Shown: positions 44,002 to 52,746, numbered from the stretch's first letter. The stretch: DNA of 64,000 nt from Novipirellula sp052161655 (GCF_052161655.1 NZ_CP197418.1:8246001-8310000), one strand, 5' to 3'. Notes: a model not told the origin generated them from the sequence alone. A program made the numbers and translations.

Positions 44002-45162
44002 ATGCAGTCTGATTCGCATGACCATCACGATTGGACTTGGCCGACACCCCGCTCGGCCTACGTTCACGTTCCGTTTTGTCGACATCGCTGTGGCTACTGC
44101 AACTTTTCCGTGATCGCGGACCGCGACGATTTAGTCCAGCCATTTCTGACCGCGATCGATCGAGAACTTGAACAACTCGATCGCCCCCAAATCGACACGC
44201 TGTTTTTAGGCGGGGGGACCCCGACGCATCTAGATGTCAAACAGCTAGAGTGGCTGCTCAAACAGATCGAACTGCGTTTTGAACTGACCGACCATGCCGA
44301 GCGTAGTGTCGAAGCCAACCCCGAAGACATCGACGAACAGAAACTGCGTGTGCTGGCCGATCATGGAATCAACCGAATTAGCCTCGGCGTACAGTCCTTC
44401 AACCCATCGAAATTGAAGTTGCTTGAACGCAGCCATACCGCGGCCCAGGCTTCTGCGGCGATCGAATTGGCGGCAAAGTGGATCGGCAACGTTTCGATAG
44501 ATCTGATTTTCGCCGCGCCGCAGGAAACCGTTTCCGATTGGCAGGCAGATTTACAAACCGCACTCGATTTACCGATCGACCATCTTTCGACTTATGCGTT
44601 AACGTTCGAGAAAGGGACGGCGTTTTGGACGGCAAAACGCGCCGGTCGGCTCGACGGAGTGGACGAGGCGAGCGAAGTCGCGATGTACATGATGACGCGC
44701 GAGCTGTCGTCGGCACAGGGATTGAGTCACTACGAGATTTCTAACTTTGCTCGTGACGGTTTTCGTTGTCGCCACAACGTCGCCTATTGGCAAGGTCGAG
44801 GCTGGTACGCTGCCGGCCCAGGTGCCGCCCGCTTTGTTGGTGGACATCGTGAAGTCAATCATCGCAGCACCACCACGTATCTGAAGCGAATGGAGCGAAA
44901 CGCATCACCCGTCGCCGAATCCGACGCTATCACTCCGTTGCAATACGCACGCGAACGTGCCGCGTTTGGCATCCGCATGATCGATGGGATCGACATCGAA
45001 GCACTCGCCCGCGAAACCAAGATCAACCTACAGCGGGAATGTGGAGATGCAATTGAAAAGTCGATTGCTCAAGGCCTGCTACAGCGGCAAGGCAATCACA
45101 TCCACTTGAGCGAACAAGGAATCCTGTTTGCCGATTCGGTCGCATCCGAGCTGCTCGGCTGA
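44002..45162 (+). CDS. hemW: HemW-like radical SAM protein
   Basis: The 386-aa product begins AYVHVPFCRHRCGYCNFSV, with the CxxxCxxC motif of radical SAM enzymes. It continues with LFLGGGTPTHL, SVEANPEDID, GINRISLGVQSF and ISIDLIFAAPQ-type blocks shared by HemN and HemW. HemW-type members bind heme and act as heme chaperones, whereas true coproporphyrinogen oxidase HemN carries an extra N-terminal lobe, absent here. Start choice is between a GTG at 43990 that overlaps the preceding stop and an ATG at 44002; the ATG is used. It ends 13 bp before the target duplication of the IS4-like element. Confidence 0.88.
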   Translation: MQSDSHDHHDWTWPTPRSAYVHVPFCRHRCGYCNFSVIADRDDLVQPFLTAIDRELEQLDRPQIDTLFLGGGTPTHLDVKQLEWLLKQIELRFELTDHAERSVEANPEDIDEQKLRVLADHGINRISLGVQSFNPSKLKLLERSHTAAQASAAIELAAKWIGNVSIDLIFAAPQETVSDWQADLQTALDLPIDHLSTYALTFEKGTAFWTAKRAGRLDGVDEASEVAMYMMTRELSSAQGLSHYEISNFARDGFRCRHNVAYWQGRGWYAAGPGAARFVGGHREVNHRSTTTYLKRMERNASPVAESDAITPLQYARERAAFGIRMIDGIDIEALARETKINLQRECGDAIEKSIAQGLLQRQGNHIHLSEQGILFADSVASELLG

Positions 45163-45175
45163 GCAAAAGTGGGAT

Positions 45176-45188
45176 AGGCTTCCAGCCT
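45176..45188. repeat. target-site duplication, left copy (IS4-like element)
   Basis: AGGCTTCCAGCCT, repeated exactly at 46753-46765. The 13-bp length fits IS4-family insertions. The target is itself palindromic (AGGCT-TCC-AGCCT). Confidence 0.9.
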
Positions 45189-46752
45189 TTTTATACCCCA
45201 AAACATTTTCTTGCCTTTTCTCGTGTGTGTGCGAATGATTCTGCGAATTGGATTTTCATCGCACGGAGGTTGCAAGGATGGTTATCGATTGGGTACGGCA
45301 GGAATTTGAATCGTTGGACCTGGGCCACAAGCGGCGGGTGGATCGCGTTGTTAAGTTTGTCTCTCAAGCTTCCTCGATCGGCGAGTCGACACCGGACCGT
45401 GTTCGTTCCAAAGCTGACTTGAAGGGAATTTATCGCTTAGCCAACAACCCCAAGGTAGACGTGGATCAAATCTTCGACGCACATCATCAGGCCGCTCGAA
45501 AGCGATGCGGCGAGCACAAACGGGTCTTTCTGGATCAGGACTCGTCCGAGTTCGATCTGACCAAGCCAAAGCAGCAGGTCAGCGGGGCAGGACCGCTTTC
45601 GGGCGGCAAACGTTTTGGCTTTTTCTACCATCCGCTCTACGCCGTTGCTGCCCCAGGCATCCCCTTGGGAGTGGTCGACCAAGTTCTTTGGACTCGTGAT
45701 GCGACGTCATTGGAAGTGCCAGCCAAGGAGCGCAAAGCCGAACGGCAGCGACGCTGTTTTGAAGAAAAAGAGAGCAGCCGATGGATGGAAATGATGCAAA
45801 GCGGCGAGCAAATCGCCCGCTCGATGCCGCAAACTCAGTTCATTCAGCTTTCCGACAGCGAATCGGACATTGGCGAACTGCTGGCCGAGGCGGCGGAGTT
45901 TCCAGAGAACTATGGATTCATCATTCGTCAGTGCCGGACTCAGAAGATCGTCGCCGCCGTCGATGCGGTCACCGGCTCGCCGATTGATGATGTCACGACA
46001 ATTGAAGAGACGCTTTCAAAGGTCGCTTGGCGTGGAGAGAAAACGGTTTCGATCGGTGGCCGAGACGCTCCGGTGCTTCCAGATGATAAGAAACGAGCTC
46101 GGAAACAGGCACGTATTTCACGCGAAGCGCTGGTGCAATTTCGCAGCGTGCGCGTCAAAGTTGCCGGAACCGGGCGGTCCAGCACTGGCAAGTTGACCGA
46201 CACTTGGATCAATGTGGTGGAGTCGCTCGAGGTGGATCCGCCAATCGGTGAAGCCCCGATTAACTGGATGCTTCTGACAACCCTGCCGGTCAGTTCGGCG
46301 GAAGAAATTGACGAGGTTTTGACCGGCTACTGTTTTCGTTGGCTAGTGGAGTTGTACTTCAAAACACTTAAAAGTGGGCTTCACATCGAAGACATGAAGT
46401 ACGAAACATTGGAGCGTTATATACGAGCGTTTTCGATGCTCACGGTCGTCGCTTGGAGAGTGGAGTACCTCAAGGGCGCCACACGTCATGACGGACAGTC
46501 GCCCTGCACGGTCTACTTTAGCGAAGACGAATGGATGGCGATCATGATATTTCTAACTAAACGCCCGGTCGATCCGAAGTCTCCACCAACGATGGAAGCG
46601 TTCGGAAAATCGATCGCCATCCTAGGCGGCTACATCGACAAAAAATCGCAGGGTCCTGCCGGCTCAAGAACTCTCTGGCGAGGGATGAACCGTTTCTCGA
46701 CCATTGTTGAAGCGTTCGTTGCATTCAAGCAAATGAGTTTTGGGGTATAAAA
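45189..46752 (+). mobile_element. complete IS4/Tn5-like insertion sequence
   Basis: A 1564-bp element with perfect 16-bp terminal inverted repeats, TTTTATACCCCAAAAC at 45189-45204 and GTTTTGGGGTATAAAA at 46737-46752, flanked by the 13-bp direct repeats. It carries one intact transposase gene whose stop codon TAA lies inside the right terminal repeat. The perfect ends and target copies indicate a recent insertion. Confidence 0.95.
45248..46750 (+). CDS. IS4-family (IS50/Tn5-like) transposase
   Basis: This 500-aa protein follows the Tn5 transposase plan. The N-terminal DNA-binding region is WVRQEFESLDLGHKRRVDRVVKFVSQ with SKADLKGIYRLANNPKV. The RNase H-like core has catalytic aspartates in FLDQDSSEFDL (near 96) and QLSDSESDIGELL (near 203). 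The late YREK-type signature appears in YCFRWLVELYFKTLKSGLHIEDMKYE, with Glu as the third catalytic acid. It moves the element by cut and paste with hairpin intermediates in this family. An ATG at 45278 (MVIDWVRQEF) is preceded by a GGAGG-type site (ACGGAGGTTGCAAGG) and may be the true start instead. Confidence 0.92.
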   Translation: MDFHRTEVARMVIDWVRQEFESLDLGHKRRVDRVVKFVSQASSIGESTPDRVRSKADLKGIYRLANNPKVDVDQIFDAHHQAARKRCGEHKRVFLDQDSSEFDLTKPKQQVSGAGPLSGGKRFGFFYHPLYAVAAPGIPLGVVDQVLWTRDATSLEVPAKERKAERQRRCFEEKESSRWMEMMQSGEQIARSMPQTQFIQLSDSESDIGELLAEAAEFPENYGFIIRQCRTQKIVAAVDAVTGSPIDDVTTIEETLSKVAWRGEKTVSIGGRDAPVLPDDKKRARKQARISREALVQFRSVRVKVAGTGRSSTGKLTDTWINVVESLEVDPPIGEAPINWMLLTTLPVSSAEEIDEVLTGYCFRWLVELYFKTLKSGLHIEDMKYETLERYIRAFSMLTVVAWRVEYLKGATRHDGQSPCTVYFSEDEWMAIMIFLTKRPVDPKSPPTMEAFGKSIAILGGYIDKKSQGPAGSRTLWRGMNRFSTIVEAFVAFKQMSFGV

Positions 46753-46765
46753 AGGCTTCCAGCCT
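46753..46765. repeat. target-site duplication, right copy
   Basis: AGGCTTCCAGCCT, identical to 45176-45188. Removing one copy and the element joins GGGAT and GTCATCGG around a single target. Confidence 0.9.
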
Positions 46766-46790
46766 GTCATCGGCCAATTTACCCATATCT

Positions 46791-46933
46791 TTCACCTCCC
46801 CGAAACTTGTTTTGGGGAGGTCAGAGCGAGCGGAGCAAGCTCTGGGTGGGGCCTCGCAGTGTTAGAATTGGACCGTGCACGTTCAATGTCACCAGCCCTC
46901 CCCGGCCGACCTCTCCCAGAGAGAGGGTGAATT
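46791..46933. repeat. palindromic repeat, family 1, copy 4
   Basis: 143 bp, inverse orientation to the 55-kb copies. The left hairpin is CCTCCCC-GAAAC-TT-GTTTT-GGGGAGG, longer than in most copies. The inner stem AGAGC/GCTCT is kept although its loop sequence differs from all others. Confidence 0.8.
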
Positions 46934-46942
46934 CAGCTTTGC

Positions 46943-47304
46943 CTCCCAACTCCCAACTCCCAACTCCCAACTCCCAACTCCCAACTCCCAACTCCCAACT
47001 CCCAACTCCCAACTCCCAACTCCCAACTCCCAACTCCCAACTCCCAACTCATCACTCCTCACTCCTCACTCCTCACTCCTCACTCATCACTCATCACTCC
47101 TCACTCCTCACTCCTCACTCATCACTCCTCACTCCTCACTCCTCACTCCTCACTCCTCACTCATCACTCCTCACTCCTCACTCCTCACTCCTCACTCCTC
47201 ACTCCTCACTCCTCACTCCTCACTCCTCACTCCTCACTCCTCACTCCTCACTCCTCCCACCTCCCACCTCCCACCTCCCACCTCCTCACTCCTCACTCCT
47301 CACT
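46943..47304. repeat. heptanucleotide tandem array of about 360 bp
   Basis: About 52 units of 7 bp in blocks: about 15 of CTCCCAA, then about 30 of CTCCTCA with scattered CTCATCA variants, about 4 of CTCCCAC, then 3-4 more of CTCCTCA. The right end enters the C39 peptidase gene and supplies its stop codon (47300-47302). Long open frames across the array arise because no unit makes a stop on the plus strand; they are not taken as genes. Confidence 0.95.
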
Positions 47305-48184
47305 CGCCGCCGTCCTGGAACCGAATCGCGTTGCCGTGCCACAACACTTCCAAATCGGCACGCGTCCAAATCTCGGCGCCGACCGAAGGATCCGCGACCA
47401 CAAAATCGCCTCTCGAGTTCTGGCCCAACAATACGACGCTATGGCCGAGTCCCGGGATCCAGCCCCATTGGTCGGCATAACGCGGATCCTCGACTCCAGA
47501 GATCGGCAACTCGACCATGATCAACACAGGCCACACGTTATCGGATTCAAGTTGATCCAAACTCAGCGTCAACGCTTTGACGTCACGATGATGGCGATTG
47601 GCCATCCATTTCACGCCTCGAAACAAACCCAACGTCGGTGTGCCACTCTCGTCGGTCAAGCACAACGGGATCAGTTCTTTTTCGCTCGTTTCGATGCCGC
47701 CAGCTCTCAGGAAGGTGGCTGCCGCGCATGGACTGCAGGTCGCCCACGATGTTTGTAGCGTGATCCCGCGATACACTTCGTCCCCGCCTTCCGGAGGCGG
47801 ACGTAACCAGACGCCCACAAACGGCCACAACACCGTCGCGATCGAGGCAAAACCTAGTGACATGGCCAGAATCGATTGACGCCAATGTGGCGTATTGGGC
47901 AACCGATAAACAATCCCCGCCGCCATCGCCGCAAGCAGCGGCGTGAAATTGGACCAAACGATCACGGCGGAGTCGTCAATCCACTTGGCCCAATAGAGTC
48001 GGCCAGCGGAATAGAACAGAAAGGCAAACATGCACGTGACGACGATCGTCAACATCAACACGACGCCTTGGCCATCACGCGTTGTTGGTTTAGGACTCCG
48101 TGGGGCAAAGATCACCGCTGCAAGAACACCGACGATAACCGACAGGCCCATCATCACCAGAATTGCCAGAAAAAGATCGTCCAT
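47300..48184 (-). CDS. membrane protein with C-terminal C39-like peptidase domain
   Basis: The product has 294 aa. Four hydrophobic segments are visible, at about residues 3-27, 41-60, 77-93 and 104-126. A soluble C39-type domain follows, with Cys150 in TSWATCSPCAAATFLR, His247 in GLGHSVVLLG and Asp264 in VVADPSVGAE. A cysteine peptidase of this kind usually trims leader peptides; here a free membrane-bound form would face one side of the inner membrane. Unlike bacteriocin exporters there is no ABC domain. The stop codon is formed by the neighbouring heptad array, so changes in array length or phase could alter the last residues. Confidence 0.75.
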   Translation of the reverse strand: MDDLFLAILVMMGLSVIVGVLAAVIFAPRSPKPTTRDGQGVVLMLTIVVTCMFAFLFYSAGRLYWAKWIDDSAVIVWSNFTPLLAAMAAGIVYRLPNTPHWRQSILAMSLGFASIATVLWPFVGVWLRPPPEGGDEVYRGITLQTSWATCSPCAAATFLRAGGIETSEKELIPLCLTDESGTPTLGLFRGVKWMANRHHRDVKALTLSLDQLESDNVWPVLIMVELPISGVEDPRYADQWGWIPGLGHSVVLLGQNSRGDFVVADPSVGAEIWTRADLEVLWHGNAIRFQDGGE

Positions 48185-48785
48185 AAAACCAATCGAACCG
48201 AAATGGGAACCCGAGCCGGCTGAAGGGTGAAATACGCGTAACGATCAGGCGAGGTTCGGCAGGAGCAAAAATATTCGCAGCCCGATCTTACCGCGTGCAG
48301 TTCCAATTGCGTAGCACCGCATGAAATTGCCGCTGTGCTTGCCAGAAGCAGGCAAGAATTTCTGATGAAGAAAGCATGAATCGCCACAATCGGATTGCTC
48401 GCGGAGGGACGTTAACCTGGGCCGCTAAAACTTTCGTATTGACGTCGGATATTGGGGGTGAGTCTTTCTTTCAGCCGATACTGTTGTTCCTCACCACCGA
48501 CGAAGTGCGACTGCTGATTTGGTTAGCCGTTTTGGCGCTAGCCACGGTTTCGTCAGCATCCAACCGGGGCTAGCGCCCAAACGGCTAACAGAAGGGCGGT
48601 GGCAGAAAACCAGCGCAACTGAAAATCACGACAACACCAAAGTTTAGCTGCCCAGTCTTAGCCGCGGGCCTCGTTTTCCCAACGTTTTACGCTAGCGGCG
48701 GCCTGACGTTAACGCGTTGGGCTCACAAAATGGGACAGTCCAGCCAGCGTCGAGAAGGTTTGCGGATAATGCCCGCTATTGCCTC
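48185..48785. other. 601-bp intergenic region with a family 2 repeat
   Basis: Between two minus-strand genes. The middle is filled by the repeat at 48522-48650. A 65-codon frame at 48376-48573 has a weak start site and runs into the repeat, and I do not call it. The rest shows nothing recognisable. Confidence 0.5.
48522..48650. repeat. dispersed palindromic repeat, family 2, copy C
   Basis: The hairpin arm GTTAGCCGTTTTGGCGCTAG (48522 on) pairs with GGGGCTAGCGCCCAAACGGC (48566 on), as in copy A. It is followed by GGTGGCAGAAAACCAGCGCA and on to CCAAAGTTTAGC, which matches the inverse of copy B. Confidence 0.7.
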
Positions 48786-49205
48786 TTACCTGCTTAGCAA
48801 ACGCTCGCAGTGCGACTGCAGCGTCTGGACGGATTCCACGCAGGTGTGACAAAGGCGGTGGACTTCGTGCTCATCATTGTCTTTTAACGCCGCCATCAAC
48901 TCGCTGATCAACAATCCGCATCCGCGTTCGTCAAAGGTCACGACCAACCCCTTTAAGGCGTGCGCATCACGATGAGCTTCGTCAAAATCTCCGCCTGCGA
49001 TCGAATTCTGGATCCCTTCGACCAACGGCGGAACATCATCCAGTAAGATTGCCGCTAACTCACGCAACAATTCTTCGTCGCCACCGAGCCTCCCGAGCGC
49101 CTCGGCAAAGACGGATGCCTCACATGGATTAGAATTCACCGCAGGTTTGTTGCGGCGACTGCTCGTGGATGTATTTTTCCGAACCATATTGGACTGAACT
49201 TTCAC
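48786..49205 (-). CDS. Hpt (histidine phosphotransfer) domain protein
   Basis: A 139-aa protein with one Hpt domain from about residue 29. The phospho-accepting histidine is His82 in EAHRDAHALKGLVVTFDERG, preceded by EELLRELAAILLDDVPPLVEGI. Such proteins carry a phosphoryl group between a hybrid sensor kinase and a response regulator. The N-terminal 28 residues are basic and Ser/Asn-rich. No kinase or regulator gene is adjacent, so its partners are unknown. The first codon may be 49205 or the ATG at 49187. Confidence 0.88.
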   Translation of the reverse strand: MKVQSNMVRKNTSTSSRRNKPAVNSNPCEASVFAEALGRLGGDEELLRELAAILLDDVPPLVEGIQNSIAGGDFDEAHRDAHALKGLVVTFDERGCGLLISELMAALKDNDEHEVHRLCHTCVESVQTLQSHCERLLSR

Positions 49206-49530
49206 GAAAGTTTCCTTTTCAAAATCAATTGATCGCCACCTTGCGCCGCACCGCTATCCGGGCAAACCACTTGAGCGATCTCCTTTCGTCTCATGCATTA
49301 ACAAATGGGAGAGCACATCTCGTTCCATTCATGAAATCCGAGCGGTTTCAAGCAACCAACCTCAGCCAAGCAACCACCCGCATCCAATCGATTGTGCCAA
49401 CGACAGATCGACATTCCCGCTGCCAGAAAACCGACGAAGAAAGACGACTTCCGGCCATCCAACTCCCTCCCTCGTCGGCGTTCAGGCGTTCAAATTGCAC
49501 GACGATCAAACAACCTCCTCGAAAAATCTT
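49206..49530. other. 325-bp gap between divergent genes
   Basis: Holds the promoters of the Hpt and guanine deaminase-like genes. No repeat, hairpin with T-run or clear promoter could be picked out by eye. Confidence 0.4.
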
Positions 49531-50787
49531 ATGACCACACTCACCGGCAAATTGCTGATCGCCGATCCTTCGGGGCATCAAATGATGCTGAGATCGGGAT
49601 CGATTCGAATCAGTGAAGGGCGAATTGATGCCGTTGTCATTGAAGACGACGACGAAGCGTTCACCACGGCGGAAAGTTTCCGTCCCCTCGTCCACGGCGA
49701 CCGGATTATTTGCCCTGGATTCATTGACGCTCATCTGCATTTATCACAATTTGGCATCATCGGTGCCCATGGGTTGCCGCTGTTGAAATGGCTCGATGAA
49801 GTCACATTTCCAGCCGAGCGTGCGTGGCAGGACGTGAATTTTGCACGTCAGACAACCCGACTGGTGCTAGCCAATTTGTTGTCATTCGGAACCACCAGTT
49901 TCTGTGCTTACACGACGGTCCATCACACGTCGGCAATAGCGGCGTTGGAGGAGGCATCCCAGATGGGATTCCGAGGAATGATCGGGCATGTGTTAATGGA
50001 CCGCAACGCTCCGCCTGAACTCTGTCGCGAAACCAACCAATTGATTGACGAGGCCGCCGAGACTCTGGCACGTTTCCCGTCGACGTCCGAAATGGCCGCC
50101 GCTGTGACACCGCGATTTGCGATCACGTGTTCGCCGCGGTTACTGGAATCTGCCGGTGCGTTGGCCGCCGAACATAACGCTGCGATCCAAACTCATCTGG
50201 CGGAAACCGAACAAGAGTGTGCACGCGTTGCCGAACTCTTTGATTCCGCTCGCTACGTCGACGTTTATCAACAAGCCAAACTGCTGACGCCGCAAACAAT
50301 CCTGGGCCACGGAGTGCACCTGAATGCACACGATCGCGAAACCCTCGCGACGCACGGTGCGATCATCGCTCATTGCCCAACGGCCAATCAGTTCCTGGGC
50401 TCTGGGCAGATGAACCGGCAAGCCCTTGATGAGGCTCGAGTCAAAGTGATGCTGGGCAGCGACATCGGTGCGGGTTACCAGCGAAGTATGGTGGGCGTGG
50501 CTCGCGCGGCGATCGAAACGGCGGCATCGCTTGGCAACACGCCTCCTACTGCTGCATCAGCTTGGTACGACATCACCGCCGGAGCAGCGGACGCACTGGG
50601 CTGGGATGATGTCGGTCAACTTTGCAAAGGATACCGCGCCGACGTCGTGGTGATCGATCCCGATTTCACCACTCAAATGCAAGGACATGACTCGATCATC
50701 GATCCCTTGTCGCAACTGATGTTCGCTTGGGATGATCGCTGGGTCAAACAAACCTACCTGCGAGGCCAATCGGTTTGGGGCGGATAG
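49531..50787 (+). CDS. amidohydrolase, guanine deaminase-like
   Basis: The 418-aa product has the metal motif DAHLHLSQFG (HxH) near residue 62, a histidine in IQTHLAETEQE, another in ILGHGVHLN and the aspartate in MLGSDIGAGY, the usual order in the ATZ/TRZ and guanine deaminase branch of amidohydrolases. The long N-terminal part PCKDVTFPAERAW-like region (LKWLDEVTFPAERAWQDV) matches the guanine deaminase helix. The likely reaction is guanine to xanthine plus ammonia; another aminopurine or triazine substrate is possible. ATG at 49531 is chosen over a TTG at 49495. Its 3-prime end overlaps the convergent hypothetical gene by 34 bp. Confidence 0.8.
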   Translation: MTTLTGKLLIADPSGHQMMLRSGSIRISEGRIDAVVIEDDDEAFTTAESFRPLVHGDRIICPGFIDAHLHLSQFGIIGAHGLPLLKWLDEVTFPAERAWQDVNFARQTTRLVLANLLSFGTTSFCAYTTVHHTSAIAALEEASQMGFRGMIGHVLMDRNAPPELCRETNQLIDEAAETLARFPSTSEMAAAVTPRFAITCSPRLLESAGALAAEHNAAIQTHLAETEQECARVAELFDSARYVDVYQQAKLLTPQTILGHGVHLNAHDRETLATHGAIIAHCPTANQFLGSGQMNRQALDEARVKVMLGSDIGAGYQRSMVGVARAAIETAASLGNTPPTAASAWYDITAGAADALGWDDVGQLCKGYRADVVVIDPDFTTQMQGHDSIIDPLSQLMFAWDDRWVKQTYLRGQSVWGG

Positions 50788-51326
50788 CCAGAACGTTGGC
50801 GGTTAGGGTCGTGGGGAGCATGCCCATCGTAGCCATTTCCAGCAGGAGAGTTTCCGTATTGCCCGTTACCATTGTGGCCACTTCCGAATTGCCCGTTTCC
50901 TTGAGGACGGAATCCGGTGCCTCCGAATCCATTGCCCCCTACGCCAGTAGCTCCACCAGTACCGTAGCCAAACGGTGTGATGTTCAGACCAGCGAACGGG
51001 GCTCCCCAAGCTGCATAGGGGACACTGTAGGGCCGATACGGTAATTGCCATTCACCATAGGGGCGAACGGCATCACCCCAAGTTTCGACGCGGTGATAGT
51101 TGTCCGAGGATTGGCCGTAATTCAAACGGCTGCGAACGTGTGTGTAACCGCTGGTCTTAAAATTCGCGACCTCCGGAACCGTCGGCGCCGCAGTAGGCTG
51201 GAATTGATCCACCCGCTGTGCCGAGACCGGATCATGCGAAAATTTGCCCGGTAGCGTCAACCAATCGGCTGCACCACATTGGCTCGCAATCACGAGATTC
51301 ATTAGGACGATGACGACGTTCTTCAT
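50754..51326 (-). CDS. exported Gly/Asn-rich hypothetical protein
   Basis: 190 aa from the ATG at 51326 (alternative 51335). A signal peptide is likely (MKNVVIVLMNLVIASQCGAA). The mature protein is tyrosine and proline-rich in the middle (RPYGEWQLPYRPYSVPYAAWGAP) and becomes Gly/Asn-rich toward the end (TGGATGVGGNGFGGTGFRPQ then NGNGQYGNSPAGNGYDG). This style is common among planctomycete surface proteins, but I recognise no domain. It converges on and overlaps the guanine deaminase-like gene by 34 bp. Confidence 0.6.
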   Translation of the reverse strand: MKNVVIVLMNLVIASQCGAADWLTLPGKFSHDPVSAQRVDQFQPTAAPTVPEVANFKTSGYTHVRSRLNYGQSSDNYHRVETWGDAVRPYGEWQLPYRPYSVPYAAWGAPFAGLNITPFGYGTGGATGVGGNGFGGTGFRPQGNGQFGSGHNGNGQYGNSPAGNGYDGHAPHDPNRQRSGYPPQTDWPRR

Positions 51327-51433
51327 GAACGCCAAAATAGTTCACGTTTTTGCGATGCGAGATAAAAAAGCGATGCTCTACCAGGAATTATTGCAAATGC
51401 CTCGTCTCACAAAGCTCCTCAACCTCCGGATCG

Positions 51434-52471
51434 CTACAACCGTCGCAACCCGTCTTCGGTCATCGGCGTTGGGATCTCGGCGTCGACTTGATCGATGCGG
51501 GCCAACGTCTCGTTGTCCAACACCAAATCACGGGCCGCCAGCGATTCAAGCAACTGCTCGGTGCTGGTCGCTCCGATGATGGTCGAAGCGACAAAGTCGT
51601 GCTGCCGACTCCACGCGACGGCCAGTGCCGTGACGGTTGTGCCAATCGACTTGGCGATATCTTCCATTCGCCGCGTGGTTTCGATCGTGCGATCGTTGAC
51701 AAAACGCTCCGCCATTTTGCGTTGCCGTTCTTCGCCGTTGAGCAAATAGTCAGTAAAGCGAGCTCCCGGCGGAGGCGTGACGTTGTATTTGCCCGTCAAA
51801 ACCCCGCCGCCAAGTGGCGAGTACGGCAGCAGGCTCATTTTTTCTTTTCGCAACACCTGAGCCAGCTCACTTTCGCAGCGGCGATTGATCAAACTGAAGT
51901 TGTTTTGCACGGTTTCATAGCGATCTAGCCCCTGGACGTCGGCGGTCCACAAGCTTTTCATCACTCCCCAGCTCGTCTCGTTACTGCAACCGATCACGCG
52001 AACCTTGCCTGCATCCCGCAGCTCGGTCAACGCACCCAAGACCTCTTCATACGGCATGCCGTGGTCAGGCCAATGGATTTGATACAGATCGATGTAGTCA
52101 GTCCCCAACCGGCGAAGCGAGGCATCGCAAGCCCGCAAAATCTGGTGGCGATCGATCGAGGTTTTGCCATGACGGACCGGGGGGCAAAACCATCCGTGTG
52201 CTGGCCCGGTGATCTTGGTGGCGACCACAACCGACTCACGCGGCTTGGTTTTCAGCCAGCGTCCGAAAATTTCTTCGGTCACACCCACCGTGTCTTTGTT
52301 GGGGGGGACCGGGTAGATCTCGGCCGCATCGAAAAAGTCAATTCCAGATTCGAATGCCAAGTCACAGATCGCATGACTGGATTTTTCGTCACATTGGGTA
52401 CCAAAGGTCATCGTTCCCATACAAATATCGCTAACGACGACACCGCTACTTCCTAAACGTTTTTTTTGCAT
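51434..52471 (-). CDS. aldo/keto reductase
   Basis: 345 aa from the ATG at 52471 (MQKKRLGSSGVVVSDICMGTMTFG). It is a TIM-barrel reductase with catalytic Asp and Tyr in FFDAAEIYPVP, lysine in VVATKITG and histidine in YQIHWPDHG, plus the NADPH-binding C-terminal part ASTIIGATSTEQLLESL. It reduces aldehydes or ketones with NADPH; the length and the EIYPVPP insertion place it near the E. coli Tas/YdhF-type group. The open frame runs 72 codons further upstream, but that part is not family-like. A physiological substrate is not visible. Confidence 0.92.
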   Translation of the reverse strand: MQKKRLGSSGVVVSDICMGTMTFGTQCDEKSSHAICDLAFESGIDFFDAAEIYPVPPNKDTVGVTEEIFGRWLKTKPRESVVVATKITGPAHGWFCPPVRHGKTSIDRHQILRACDASLRRLGTDYIDLYQIHWPDHGMPYEEVLGALTELRDAGKVRVIGCSNETSWGVMKSLWTADVQGLDRYETVQNNFSLINRRCESELAQVLRKEKMSLLPYSPLGGGVLTGKYNVTPPPGARFTDYLLNGEERQRKMAERFVNDRTIETTRRMEDIAKSIGTTVTALAVAWSRQHDFVASTIIGATSTEQLLESLAARDLVLDNETLARIDQVDAEIPTPMTEDGLRRL

Positions 52472-52618
52472 CACGATCGGTTCAAAGATGAAGGGGAGAG
52501 AGAGGGTGAATTTTGATGTTCGCGAGAGCACGCCCTCGGGCAACGTACGGCTTTTGCGTTTCGTAGTGGATTGTTGGCGTCCATTGCGAATCACCACCTT
52601 CTGGCGAAGGTAAGCATG

Positions 52619-52689
52619 TAGTGAGCCGTGGGCCGTAAGGCACCGGGTAATGCGTGGGCCCCGGCCGCTCACGCGCGAGCGGCTCACTA
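52619..52689. repeat. 71-bp inverted-repeat element
   Basis: TAGTGAGCCG at 52619-52628 pairs with CGGCTCACTA at 52680-52689, with further GC-rich pairing inside (GGGCCCCGGCCGC). It sits beside copy D of the family 2 repeat, in a 447-bp gene-free gap. No T-run follows, so it is not a clear terminator. Confidence 0.55.
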
Positions 52690-52699
52690 AGTCAACAGC

Positions 52700-52746
52700 C
52701 CGCTAGCGCCAAAACGGCCAATTTACTAAAAGACTCCTGCCTAACT
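52700..52746. repeat. dispersed repeat, family 2, copy D
   Basis: CGCTAGCGCCAAAACGGCCA through TAAAAGACTCCTGCCTAAC is the inverse of the left part of copy A at 13957, with one or two changes. Confidence 0.75.

Noticed and set aside
46807..47520. Long open frames across the heptad array giving a repeated SQLPTPN/SSLLTPH protein
   Set aside because: A 7-bp repeat without stop codons is open in several frames by necessity; there is no ribosome binding site, and the frame runs antisense into the C39 gene.
48376..48573. A 65-codon plus-strand frame with a hydrophobic end
   Set aside because: Its hydrophobic part is encoded by the family 2 repeat, and no homology or strong start supports it.
52619..52689. 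Inverted repeat considered as a terminator of the aldo/keto reductase or esterase gene
   Set aside because: It lies upstream of both divergent genes and has no T-run on either strand.
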